Shown: positions 17,443-25,216 of the stretch, in pieces
How the letters are laid out: each line of letters opens with the position of its first letter
How positions within the stretch are numbered: the first letter of the stretch is position 1
Source of the DNA: Lachnospiraceae bacterium AC2012
Lineage (GTDB): Bacteria; Bacillota; Clostridia; Lachnospirales; Lachnospiraceae
Assembly: GCA_000702525.1 (NCBI GenBank)
Contig: JNIN01000002.1
Span: forward strand, 372,001-436,000
Reading direction: 5' to 3'
DNA: 64,000 nucleotides
Position numbers and translations under genes: made by a program
The notes under the pieces: model-generated
What the model saw: only the letters and a program-made list of their open reading frames with translations
What the model was told of the DNA's origin: nothing
Databases searched by the model: none

Positions 17443-18618
17443 TTATCTAAACTCTCTAATTGTTTTATCCAGTATCTCTGCCTGCTTTCTAGCTTCGTCC
17501 AAATCCCAATAATTTGTTTTTAACTGAATCATTCTCTTCTGTAAATATTCCGCATTTGGACATAACTCTGCATTATACGTCTGCCATACGCCTTCCTGTT
17601 TTTGAAGAATGTCTTGATATGCTGGCTCATTATAAGATAATTTCCAAGCCGCATAGTATCCATCTCCGCCATTTTTCTGAAACAAATCTCTAAAACGATA
17701 CCAATCATCATCTGGATTCTCTGTATTCAACACCATAGAATATGACCAATAAGAATTCTTATATCCATCTGGTTCCACTTGTCTTTTAAGAAGATTTTGA
17801 TTTAATAACACTTCATCAAATATTTTCGCAACAGCAACTCTATTATCCACTAGCTCGTTCAATCTTTCTAGCTGTCCTAAAGCACATGCAGCCTGTAATT
17901 CAGACATTCTATAGTTATATCCAAAAGAAACATGTCGACTATAATTAGGGTCCTGAATATCATTTCTAGTAATCTTACCTTGGCTCGCATTGACTCCCGC
18001 ATATCCCAGACAATTCAACCGTCTAGCCTTATCTGCTAATTCCAGACTATTTGTAGTAAGCATTCCACCTTCTCCCGCTGTCATATGCTTGCTCGCTTGA
18101 AAGCTAAAACTAGAAAAATCTCCAAACTCTCCAACCAATTTACCTTTATATTCTCCTAAGAAACACTCCGCATTATCTTCAATCAAATACAGGTTATGCT
18201 TCTTACAAATCTCTAATATTGCATCATAATCAGGCGCTAACCCGTATAGAGATACAGTAATAACAGCCTTAGTCCTTTCTGTAATACACTTCTCAATACT
18301 CTCCGCTGATATTTCAAAGGTTTCTATATCACTATCTGCAAATACAGGAATTGCACCACATAGAACCACCGGAATAGATGTCGATGACATTGTAAGTGCT
18401 GGGACAATAACTTCATCCCCAGGTTGAACACCACAAGCCAACAAAGCTACATGTAGCGTTGCCGTCCCATTACAATGTCCAATTGCATACCTTGAATTAA
18501 ATCGCTTCGCAAACTCTGTCTCTAATCTTGTATTAAAAAAAGAATTTTTAGATGTTTCAAAACCATTATCCAAAGCCTCCATTACATATTTCTTTTCCAC
18601 TTCTGATATTCGTTCCAT
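17443..18618 (-). CDS. DegT/DnrJ/EryC1/StrS family PLP aminotransferase
   Basis: 391 residues. It transfers an amino group to a nucleotide-linked keto sugar. Landmarks are YAIGHCNGTATLHVALLACG, GDEVIVPALTMSSTS, the LIEDNAECF block and the PLP lysine in FSFQASKHMTAGEGGML near residue 180. YNYRMSELQAACALGQL follows as is typical. It stands directly after the cytidylyltransferase gene (12 bp) and before the NeuB-type gene. The expected substrate is therefore the 4-keto product of the dehydratase at 19371-20366, as with PseC or LegC. Confidence 0.92.
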   Translation of the reverse strand: MERISEVEKKYVMEALDNGFETSKNSFFNTRLETEFAKRFNSRYAIGHCNGTATLHVALLACGVQPGDEVIVPALTMSSTSIPVVLCGAIPVFADSDIETFEISAESIEKCITERTKAVITVSLYGLAPDYDAILEICKKHNLYLIEDNAECFLGEYKGKLVGEFGDFSSFSFQASKHMTAGEGGMLTTNSLELADKARRLNCLGYAGVNASQGKITRNDIQDPNYSRHVSFGYNYRMSELQAACALGQLERLNELVDNRVAVAKIFDEVLLNQNLLKRQVEPDGYKNSYWSYSMVLNTENPDDDWYRFRDLFQKNGGDGYYAAWKLSYNEPAYQDILQKQEGVWQTYNAELCPNAEYLQKRMIQLKTNYWDLDEARKQAEILDKTIREFR

Positions 18619-18630
18619 TTTCTACTCCTA

Positions 18631-19359
18631 CTACTTATACATATCACTACGCTTCACCGTAGCATTAATCTCTGATATTTCCGGTTTTTTTTCTAATATG
18701 TTAAGAATCTCATCCATAAGAAGAATTCCTTTTCCATTTCTACACTCATAAATAGCATTAACCATATTCAAATCTTCAATATTATCAATCGTCCATCGAT
18801 AATATGACAACTGTCTCTCACATGTAACATTACCGATTCTATATTTATCCGGATTCCGATAGACATATTGTGTTACATGCTCCCTTTCAAACGAATCTTT
18901 TGATTTCATCTCCATCTCTTGAAGCACCTTGAATGTAAACGCTTCACAATCAAGGCCTTCTGGAAAACTTGGCGGAAAATTATTTGTAACCAAATCGTAT
19001 TCTCCATTCTCCAGACAAGCAATCACTTCATCTATTATACAAGGTTCTTTAAATGGATCATCTGCCGTTATTCTAACAACAATATCCGATGGATATTTTA
19101 ATGATGCCTCATAATATCGATGAAGAACATCCTCCTCACTTCCCCTATAACAAAGTACTCCATTATCGTCGCACCATTTCTTAATTGCATCATCAATAGG
19201 ATTCTCCGTCGTCGCTATAATGATGTCATCAATACGTGTAGTTAATTTCAAACGCTCAACAACATGCCAAATCAATGGCTTTCCATCAATCAAAGCAAAT
19301 ACCTTCTTTGGAAATCTAGTTGATCCGCATCTTGCCTGAACTATCGCATTTACCTTCAT
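18631..19359 (-). CDS. SpsF-type cytidylyltransferase
   Basis: 242 residues of the CMP-sugar cytidylyltransferase family. The N-terminal nucleotide loop is NAIVQARCGSTRFPKKV, followed by GKPLIWHVVERLK, IIIATTENPIDD and VVRITADDPF. This is the SpsF subgroup (QARxGSTRxPxK), not the NeuA subgroup. It should activate the sugar acid made by the NeuB-type enzyme. It is 11 bp after the dehydratase gene. The C-terminus (TVKRSDMYK) ends without an SGNH domain, as in short members. Confidence 0.88.
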   Translation of the reverse strand: MKVNAIVQARCGSTRFPKKVFALIDGKPLIWHVVERLKLTTRIDDIIIATTENPIDDAIKKWCDDNGVLCYRGSEEDVLHRYYEASLKYPSDIVVRITADDPFKEPCIIDEVIACLENGEYDLVTNNFPPSFPEGLDCEAFTFKVLQEMEMKSKDSFEREHVTQYVYRNPDKYRIGNVTCERQLSYYRWTIDNIEDLNMVNAIYECRNGKGILLMDEILNILEKKPEISEINATVKRSDMYK

Positions 19360-19370
19360 TATGTTACCTC

Positions 19371-20366
19371 TTAGATACTTCCGATTTTTACCTTGTTATT
19401 ATCTATCCATCTCTGCAATTGTTCAATTGACATCCATTCCTTATTATTATCAGATGTATAACTAAATCCTTCTGGAACTCTCTTTCCACCTTTAATCATT
19501 GTATCAACTGAACCCCATTCACATATTTGTGGAAGAATCTTAAAATGTTCTGGATACTCATAAGTAAAATGTGCATCTTCCACACCAATCATCTGTTCAT
19601 GCAACTTCTCTCCTGGTCTAATACCAATCTCAATCTGCTCTGCCGATGCATCTACTGCTGTTGCAATATCACAAATATTCATGGATGGAATCTTCTTTAC
19701 ATAGATTTCTCCCCCTTCCATATCATCAAATGCATGCCACACCAATTCCACACCCTGTTCCAAGGAAATCATAAAACGCGTCATCCTTTTATCTGTAATC
19801 GTTAATTTCCCAGACTTTGCAGTTTCAAGAAAATATGGAATCACAGAACCTCGTGAGCCCATAACATTACCATATCGAACAACCGCAAACCTTGTTGTTC
19901 CACCAGAATATGAATTCCCAGCTATAAAAACTTTATCTGAACATAACTTTGTCGCTCCATATAAATTCACTGGTGAACTTGCCTTATCTGTCGATAACGC
20001 GACAACACGCTTTACACCGGAGTCAATACATGCATCTATAAGGTTCATCGCGCCGTTAACATTTGTTTTAATACATTCAAACGGATTATATTCTGCTGTT
20101 GGAACAATTTTTGTAGCTGCAGCATGTACAACATAGTCCACTCCATTCAACGCTCTATACAGTCTATCCTTATCTCTCACATCACCTATAAAGAACCGTA
20201 CTCTATCGTCACCTTGAAACTTTTTTGCCATATTCCATTGTTTCATCTCATCACGACTATATATGATTATTTTTTTAGGATTATATTTCTCCAGTGTCAT
20301 TGGTACAAATGTATTTCCAAAAGATCCTGTACCACCAGTAACTAAAATCGTTGAATTTTCTAACAT
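19371..20366 (-). CDS. UDP-GlcNAc 4,6-dehydratase-type SDR (PseB-like)
   Basis: 331 residues, short-chain dehydrogenase/reductase fold. NAD-binding motif is ILVTGGTGSFGNTFV. The active site block is ALSTDKASSPVNLYGATK, with the Lys/Asp pair of inverting 4,6-dehydratases. VVHAAATKIVPTAEYNP and GIRPGEKLHEQMI are also typical. It starts the dedicated sugar pathway by forming a 4-keto-6-deoxy UDP-sugar for the aminotransferase downstream. An inverting PseB-type reaction fits its size. It is the second gene of the operon. Confidence 0.9.
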   Translation of the reverse strand: MLENSTILVTGGTGSFGNTFVPMTLEKYNPKKIIIYSRDEMKQWNMAKKFQGDDRVRFFIGDVRDKDRLYRALNGVDYVVHAAATKIVPTAEYNPFECIKTNVNGAMNLIDACIDSGVKRVVALSTDKASSPVNLYGATKLCSDKVFIAGNSYSGGTTRFAVVRYGNVMGSRGSVIPYFLETAKSGKLTITDKRMTRFMISLEQGVELVWHAFDDMEGGEIYVKKIPSMNICDIATAVDASAEQIEIGIRPGEKLHEQMIGVEDAHFTYEYPEHFKILPQICEWGSVDTMIKGGKRVPEGFSYTSDNNKEWMSIEQLQRWIDNNKVKIGSI

Positions 20367-20402
20367 TTCTATGTCCTTCTTTCTAATAACCTTTAAATTT
20401 AC

Positions 20403-21464
20403 TTAAAATAGACTATCAAAATCTACTCTCTCAAACACTTCCAGTTTTCCGCCCCTAGTTGCATTATATATCTTAATTCCATGCTTGTCTGCGAATGCTT
20501 TTGCTTCAATATATGCCCTTGTCACTTTATCAATCTCATAATATGCAGCATTTTCACCCTTTATTAGTTCAGAATGATCCCGAACATTTGATTCGACAAC
20601 ACCATTATCTGTGATTTCACGTGCAAAATTATGATCCATGCCAATTAAATATATCTCTTTAAATCCCATATACAAAGCAAATTGAAGCATTACATATGTA
20701 ACTGTATTTCCTATACAAACAAATTCCGAACAATCCTTTGAAAATGTTTCTCCTCTACTTCCCCTATATATTTGATTAAACAAATAAACATTTTCCATTC
20801 TTGAAAAATATTCGACTGTTTGAGGCAAACACCTAATCAAAAATGATATCTGAGTATTTTCAATCAGATTCCTAAAATCCCCTTGTTGTAATCTATCTCT
20901 TAAACCATTTACATCAGAATATACATAGTACTTTGGTCTCCAACTTATCTTATCAAATGCTTTATATATTTCATTACATCCAAAACTAATTTCATTATTT
21001 CGATATATCATTTCTAAATCTTCTTTTTTTAAACTTGGTCCATTACCAACTATAAAACATCTCTCCGCAAAATGAATATCCTTTAACTCCTTCAGATGCA
21101 ACTTCTTATCTATATCAAATCCATTTATTTTCTCAAGTTCTGGATAACATATTTCTGATAATCTAAGGACATTATCTTCCCTCATTCCATACATACTCAA
21201 TTGCTCATAAACATCTTGTGAATTCTTCATTGACAAAACAATTACAGCGTCCTTATTTATATTTTCACCACGATAGATAGGTTTATCATTTAAACCATTT
21301 TCATCTTCAAAATAATTATCATAATAACCATTCCACTTAATATCATGTACATTAAAAAAGGCGCCTAATAAATTTCCGTACGCTCCAGACCCCCATATAT
21401 ATATCTCATTTTCCTTTCTTTCTTTTAAAACCTTATGTAGATTATCTAAACTACTAACAACCAT
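20403..21464 (-). CDS. Rossmann module fused to a DUF115/MptE-like glycosyltransferase
   Basis: 353 residues. The first 105 hold the module common in this locus (EIYIWGSGAYGNLLGAFF, YYDNYF, VIVLSMKNSQDVYEQL). The rest matches the DUF115 (MptE-like, PF01973) group: RCFIVGNGPSLKKEDLEMI, FGCNEIYKAFD, EIYLIGMDHNFA and a C-terminal KIYNATRGGKLEVFERVDFD. The family includes Maf proteins linked to transfer of nonulosonic acids to flagellin and related sialyltransferase-like enzymes. It is the first gene of the operon and lies directly next to the sugar synthesis genes, so transfer of the CMP-sugar is a good hypothesis. GGAGG precedes the ATG. Confidence 0.8.
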   Translation of the reverse strand: MVVSSLDNLHKVLKERKENEIYIWGSGAYGNLLGAFFNVHDIKWNGYYDNYFEDENGLNDKPIYRGENINKDAVIVLSMKNSQDVYEQLSMYGMREDNVLRLSEICYPELEKINGFDIDKKLHLKELKDIHFAERCFIVGNGPSLKKEDLEMIYRNNEISFGCNEIYKAFDKISWRPKYYVYSDVNGLRDRLQQGDFRNLIENTQISFLIRCLPQTVEYFSRMENVYLFNQIYRGSRGETFSKDCSEFVCIGNTVTYVMLQFALYMGFKEIYLIGMDHNFAREITDNGVVESNVRDHSELIKGENAAYYEIDKVTRAYIEAKAFADKHGIKIYNATRGGKLEVFERVDFDSLF

Positions 21465-21480
21465 TTAGTTCCTCCAATAT

Positions 21481-21510
21481 AAAAAGGCTACACACCTACG
21501 GTGCGTAGCC
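21481..21510 (-). terminator. Intrinsic terminator or leader attenuator ahead of the glycan operon
   Basis: A hairpin with an 11-bp arm, GGCTACGCACC against GGTGTGTAGCC with one mismatch, is followed on the minus strand by TTTTT. It ends only about 16 bases before the start codon of the DUF115 gene. It could end the Rpn transcript or act as a leader terminator for the operon. Confidence 0.75.
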
Positions 21511-21564
21511 CAAAACTCATAAATAACTTCTCAAGCAATTCCTTTTGCACCTAGTCTATCTTTT

Positions 21565-21570
21565 ATTATA
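21565..21570 (-). promoter_or_regulatory. Possible -10 element TATAAT for the glycan operon
   Basis: A perfect TATAAT on the minus strand, in the gap between the Rpn-like gene and the DUF115 gene. No convincing -35 box is seen. A transcript from here would carry a leader of about 90 bases that includes the terminator hairpin. Confidence 0.35.
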
Positions 21571-21619
21571 TCGACCAATTACTCAAAATACTTAAGAACC
21601 TTTTCGCTATTAATAATAT

Positions 21620-22513
21620 TTACAGCATCTTCCTATATTGTTCCCATTCACTCTTCGGAACACCAATCGAATCCATTGCCTCTTCCGCTGATAGATGGAG
21701 GTTCTGCATAATAGCTCTTATGGATTCCAATTTACCTTCTAATTTACCTTCCAACTTACCCTCTAATTTTCCTTCCAGTCTTCCTTCTAGTCTTCCTTCC
21801 ATCTTTCCAGAATTATACTTTCCTTCCGCATACTTCTCCGCATATTTTTCAGCATATCTCTCAACAGCTTCACACATAACTTCTCGTCCCTCCATTCCTT
21901 CCTTAAACTGGCGTACTCCATGTTCCAGCTCCGGATAATTAAAACCACTTAACTCTTTTCTCCTAAAGTCTGACAGTAGACGTCCCAGATTGTCCTCGCC
22001 TTCGTATTTCCCATTCACATAGATGATATAACTACCATCCTCAAAAGTTTCTCCATTTTCTCGTTTTCTAACAATCCGATACAATGGTTTTCCTTCCGCA
22101 AAGTAGTCATTTTCCGTGATGAAAATAACATAAGAATCTTTCAATTCTGCAAAATCTTCTCCAGCTTTTAACATACTGGTATCCAACATACTTGCATGAA
22201 AACGCGCTCGCCTCGGTATTGCACCTCTGTCGGATCTCTGTACTTCACAATCGAAATACGTTCCATTTCTACTTTTCGCAAAGATATCAAGCCTGATATT
22301 TCGTCCACCGACAATGGCATTCTTCATATCCCACTGTCCCTTGCTCGAAATCACCTCAATCTCTTCTTCCAGGATTGTCCTTAACAAAACCTCTGTCGCC
22401 GGAATATTCTGATCAAATACTCGAGACATTAAATCATCATCCATCAAGGTCATGTTATCTACAATTTCCTCGATTTCCTTCGCATACACATGCTGTTTGT
22501 TCCCCATAGGCAC
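21620..22513 (-). CDS. Rpn/PD-(D/E)XK family transposase-like nuclease
   Basis: 297 residues. The family (Rpn recombination-promoting nucleases, PD-(D/E)XK transposase) shows here as a D with FDCEVQRSDRG downstream: IRLDIFAKSRNGTYFDCEVQ gives Asp and the E-x-Q pair near residues 75-95. The C-terminal part holds six consecutive LEG(R/K) tetrapeptides encoded by near-identical 12-bp repeats, a common and length-variable tail in this family. The start may be GTG at 22513 or ATG at 22507; AAGGGGG precedes both. A 45-bp relic of a related gene lies at 23978-24022. It probably marks a recombination-prone border of the glycan locus. Confidence 0.82.
   Translation of the reverse strand: MPMGNKQHVYAKEIEEIVDNMTLMDDDLMSRVFDQNIPATEVLLRTILEEEIEVISSKGQWDMKNAIVGGRNIRLDIFAKSRNGTYFDCEVQRSDRGAIPRRARFHASMLDTSMLKAGEDFAELKDSYVIFITENDYFAEGKPLYRIVRKRENGETFEDGSYIIYVNGKYEGEDNLGRLLSDFRRKELSGFNYPELEHGVRQFKEGMEGREVMCEAVERYAEKYAEKYAEGKYNSGKMEGRLEGRLEGKLEGKLEGKLEGKLESIRAIMQNLHLSAEEAMDSIGVPKSEWEQYRKML
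21719..21800 (-). repeat. 12-bp in-frame repeats coding for LEGK units
   Basis: About six head-to-tail copies of a 12-bp unit inside the Rpn-like gene, coding LEGR/LEGK. They are nearly identical at the DNA level, so copy number could change by slippage without a frameshift. Confidence 0.8.
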
Positions 22514-22564
22514 GTTACCCCCTTCTTTTTTCGCAGGAGTAAATACCTAATAATACTTCCTAAA

Positions 22565-22612
22565 ATAAAAACTCCTACTTATTTTTTTCATATGGATAAT
22601 AAGCAGGAATTT
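22565..22612 (-). terminator. Intrinsic terminator after the CDP-glycerol glycerophosphotransferase gene
   Basis: On the minus strand the arm AAATTCCTGCTTATT pairs with AATAAGTAGGAGTTT (G-T pairs allowed) around a loop of about 14 bases and is followed by a T-rich TTTTATTTT tail. It separates this gene from the Rpn-like gene. Confidence 0.7.
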
Positions 22613-22694
22613 CTGATTTGACTAATAGATTTTTTATTTGATTTCATTTCGATTTTTAGAATTTTCTGCTTGTTGTAAGCATACCATCCTAAAT

Positions 22695-23951
22695 TTATTT
22701 ATTCAACACCATTTCTATTTTCTTCGCTACTGTCTCACTCGCATGCCCTGTGAACACCAATCCCAGATCTGTATGGAATTTCTCCAATTTCTTTTCATAG
22801 CTTAGCTCGTCAAACCCCATTATGTCTTTTTCTAATTCTTCATTATTTGTAGCAATTGGGAATGGAAATGTTACATCTAGGCCTTTTAAAATATCTTGAT
22901 TCGCAGTTACATTTCCTCTAGGATTTTCTGCCATATTCCAGAAAAGCGAACCACGATCATGTTCATACTGCTTTATATCATCCGCGTAGATAAATACTGG
23001 CATTTTCGCAAATCCTGCTTCAAAACAGGCACTCGAATAATCAGTCATATACGCATCCATCGCAGCCAAAATCTCATATAGATCATCCGCCTGACTTTCG
23101 TTTATAATGCGGCCTTCTATCTGCGGATTTTTATAATCCTCAAATCCAGGAGCGAGTTGCGGATGCACACGAAAAGCAATGTACCATTTCCCGCCAAATC
23201 GTCTTTCCAGATTTCGAATTAAGCGTCCAAAATCAACCGTCCATTCCTCTGAATAAACAAAGCGTTTTCCATCTTTTGCCCCCTCACGGAAGGTCGGTGC
23301 AAACATAAGAATCTTCGCATCCTCTGGAAGATTCTTATTTCTACGATATTCTCTTTTCAACTCTGTTCGATTGCCATACAGCACATCGCAGCGAGGCGCT
23401 CCTGTCTTCAAATAAAGACCATCATATACCAATCCCTTCGGACTCATGATTTCACCAAATTTCGAATCGATAATCAAATTATCTATCATATCTGAATCAT
23501 TTTTACTTACCAGATATGCCATCTTTGAAAAACCTGCACCTCTCCACAGTCCGACCGTCTTTATACCAAGTGTATAATGATTCGTATTCAAATAATACTG
23601 GCCCTTTCGCTTCACTGTTCCATACGGTTTTCGATAATTATCAATCCAAACCTTTGCACGTGTAAGATAATATGCCCTTTTCCAACCGCTATTTTCAACC
23701 TTCTTCACATAATCGGGAAAATTCTTATCCATTGCATTCTGATTAACTAACCAAACAAATTCTAAATCTGGATGCTTCTCATGTAATGCCTTTACAACAT
23801 ACTTTGGATTACACCCAAACCCGCCTTTTCCTTCAAATGTGCACACCACAATCAGATTCTTCTTAATTGGGAAAATCCTACAAAGATAGAACTGTAAGCT
23901 GAGCAATTTTGCCTGCAATTGCCTTTTCTTTATATATAAACTTTCTTTCAT
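22695..23951 (-). CDS. CDP-glycerol:glycerophosphotransferase (TagB/TagF type)
   Basis: 418 residues, membrane-associated cytoplasmic transferase family of teichoic acid and capsule synthesis. Landmarks are VVCTFEGKGGFGCNPKYVV, FVWLVNQN, GAPRCDVLYGN, ILMFAPTFREG, AFRVHPQLAPG and MDAYMTDYSSACFEAGFA, the last containing the conserved DYSS block. NTNHYTLGIKTVGLWRGAGFS fits the catalytic His region. A short basic N-terminus (KKRQLQAKLLSLQFYL) may dock to the membrane. It follows glycerate kinase and the Gfo-GDPD fusion. A TagD-like domain encoded at 6669-9017 could make its CDP-glycerol donor. Confidence 0.88.
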   Translation of the reverse strand: MKESLYIKKRQLQAKLLSLQFYLCRIFPIKKNLIVVCTFEGKGGFGCNPKYVVKALHEKHPDLEFVWLVNQNAMDKNFPDYVKKVENSGWKRAYYLTRAKVWIDNYRKPYGTVKRKGQYYLNTNHYTLGIKTVGLWRGAGFSKMAYLVSKNDSDMIDNLIIDSKFGEIMSPKGLVYDGLYLKTGAPRCDVLYGNRTELKREYRRNKNLPEDAKILMFAPTFREGAKDGKRFVYSEEWTVDFGRLIRNLERRFGGKWYIAFRVHPQLAPGFEDYKNPQIEGRIINESQADDLYEILAAMDAYMTDYSSACFEAGFAKMPVFIYADDIKQYEHDRGSLFWNMAENPRGNVTANQDILKGLDVTFPFPIATNNEELEKDIMGFDELSYEKKLEKFHTDLGLVFTGHASETVAKKIEMVLNK

Positions 23952-23977
23952 TTATTCCAAGCCTTTAACTCCTGTAT

Positions 23978-24022
23978 TTACAACATCTTCCTATACTGTT
24001 CCAACTCTGGATAGTTAAATCC
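23978..24022 (-). pseudogene. Relic of an Rpn-family gene
   Basis: Fourteen codons and a stop read GFNYPELE joined directly to QYRKML. In the intact Rpn-like gene at 21620-22513 these two strings stand about 75 residues apart (GFNYPELEHG and EWEQYRKML at the very end). The fragment lies immediately after the stop of glycerate kinase and has no start of its own. It is best explained as a remnant left by an internal deletion. Confidence 0.8.
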
Positions 24023-24028
24023 ATTTAT

Positions 24029-25216
24029 TTATTCAACCCATAACATCATCGCTCGCAACACTTGTTCAGCCGTATCTGCCAGATTCTTCTTCGCATTCTC
24101 CGGATTCATCGCTTCCTCCAACGTTGTGACGCCTCGAACAATCGGGAAGAATGCATCGATTCCTTCATCGTTACATGCCTTTGCATCTTTTGTAACACCA
24201 CCCGCAAATGCAATCACTGGCTTCCCATACTTCTTCGCAAGTTTCGCAACGCCAACCGGAGCCTTACCCATGGCGGTCTGCGCATCCAGCATACCCTCCC
24301 CGGTTACGACGAGATCCGCATCCTTCACGTACTCTTCCAGCCTTGTTTCTTCGAGAATAATATCGATTCCGGGTTTCAAACTGGCATGCAAAAATGTGCG
24401 AAATGCAAATCCCATTCCACCAGCCGCACCGCTTCCCGGATAATTCGGGTCGACCTCATGATTTCCCTGGAAATGTTCACGCGCCTTCTCCGCATACGTT
24501 TCCAGCAAATGATCCATTTCCTCCACCATCTCCGGTGTTGCCCCCTTCTGCGGGCCAAATACGGCGCTACAGCCATTTTTACCAAGTAAGGGGTTCGTGA
24601 CATCACATGCAACCATAAATTCGCATTCTGAGAGTTCTGGAAGGGCATTCTGGCCATCTATCTGATACAGCTGTCGAAGTCCCCTTGCGCCATACGAAAT
24701 TTGATGTCCATCCGCATCCAGAAAATCATATCCCAAGGCCTGCAACATACCAATACCGCCATCATTTGTCGCACTTCCACCAATGCCTATGATAAAACGG
24801 CGGCATCCCTTTTGTATCGCATCCTGGATTACTTCTCCAACGCCATAGGTTGTTGCCTTCATCGGATTCAGCGCATCACGTGAAACCAGCGTAATACCGG
24901 CCGCGCCACTCATCTCGATGACAGCTGTTTTCTGGATACTTTCGTCACCATCTTCCTTCTGCGTTTTCCTTTCCTCGCAAATCCCATACGGGCAATCCAC
25001 CGGCTGGCCCAACGGACCGGTCACAGTCACAACCTCGCGCTTTGCGCCCATACCTTCGATCAGCGCCTCGACCGTTCCTTCTCCCCCATCTGCAAGAGGG
25101 CGCACCTCGACCGAAACGGTCGGGCACGCCCTCTTAAAACCTGCAGCAGCTGCATTTCCAGCCTCTACAGATGTCATACTACCTTTAAAAGAATCTATCG
25201 CGGTTACTATTTTCAT
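24029..25216 (-). CDS. Glycerate kinase (GlxK/GarK family)
   Basis: 395 residues. It phosphorylates D-glycerate with ATP. Landmarks are the N-terminal KIVTAIDSFKGSMTSVEAG, RPLADGGEGTVEAL, GCRRFIIGIGGSATNDGG, ACDVTNPLLGKNGC, PGSGAAGGMGFAF, LVVTGEGMLDAQTAMGK and VIAFAGGV. The ATG at 25214-25216 overlaps the stop of the upstream fusion gene by one base (TGATG), so the two are translationally coupled. Glycerate kinase next to a GDPD fusion and a CDP-glycerol transferase points to three-carbon polyol metabolism for the glycan, but a simple catabolic role is equally possible. Confidence 0.92.
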   Translation of the reverse strand: MKIVTAIDSFKGSMTSVEAGNAAAAGFKRACPTVSVEVRPLADGGEGTVEALIEGMGAKREVVTVTGPLGQPVDCPYGICEERKTQKEDGDESIQKTAVIEMSGAAGITLVSRDALNPMKATTYGVGEVIQDAIQKGCRRFIIGIGGSATNDGGIGMLQALGYDFLDADGHQISYGARGLRQLYQIDGQNALPELSECEFMVACDVTNPLLGKNGCSAVFGPQKGATPEMVEEMDHLLETYAEKAREHFQGNHEVDPNYPGSGAAGGMGFAFRTFLHASLKPGIDIILEETRLEEYVKDADLVVTGEGMLDAQTAMGKAPVGVAKLAKKYGKPVIAFAGGVTKDAKACNDEGIDAFFPIVRGVTTLEEAMNPENAKKNLADTAEQVLRAMMLWVE

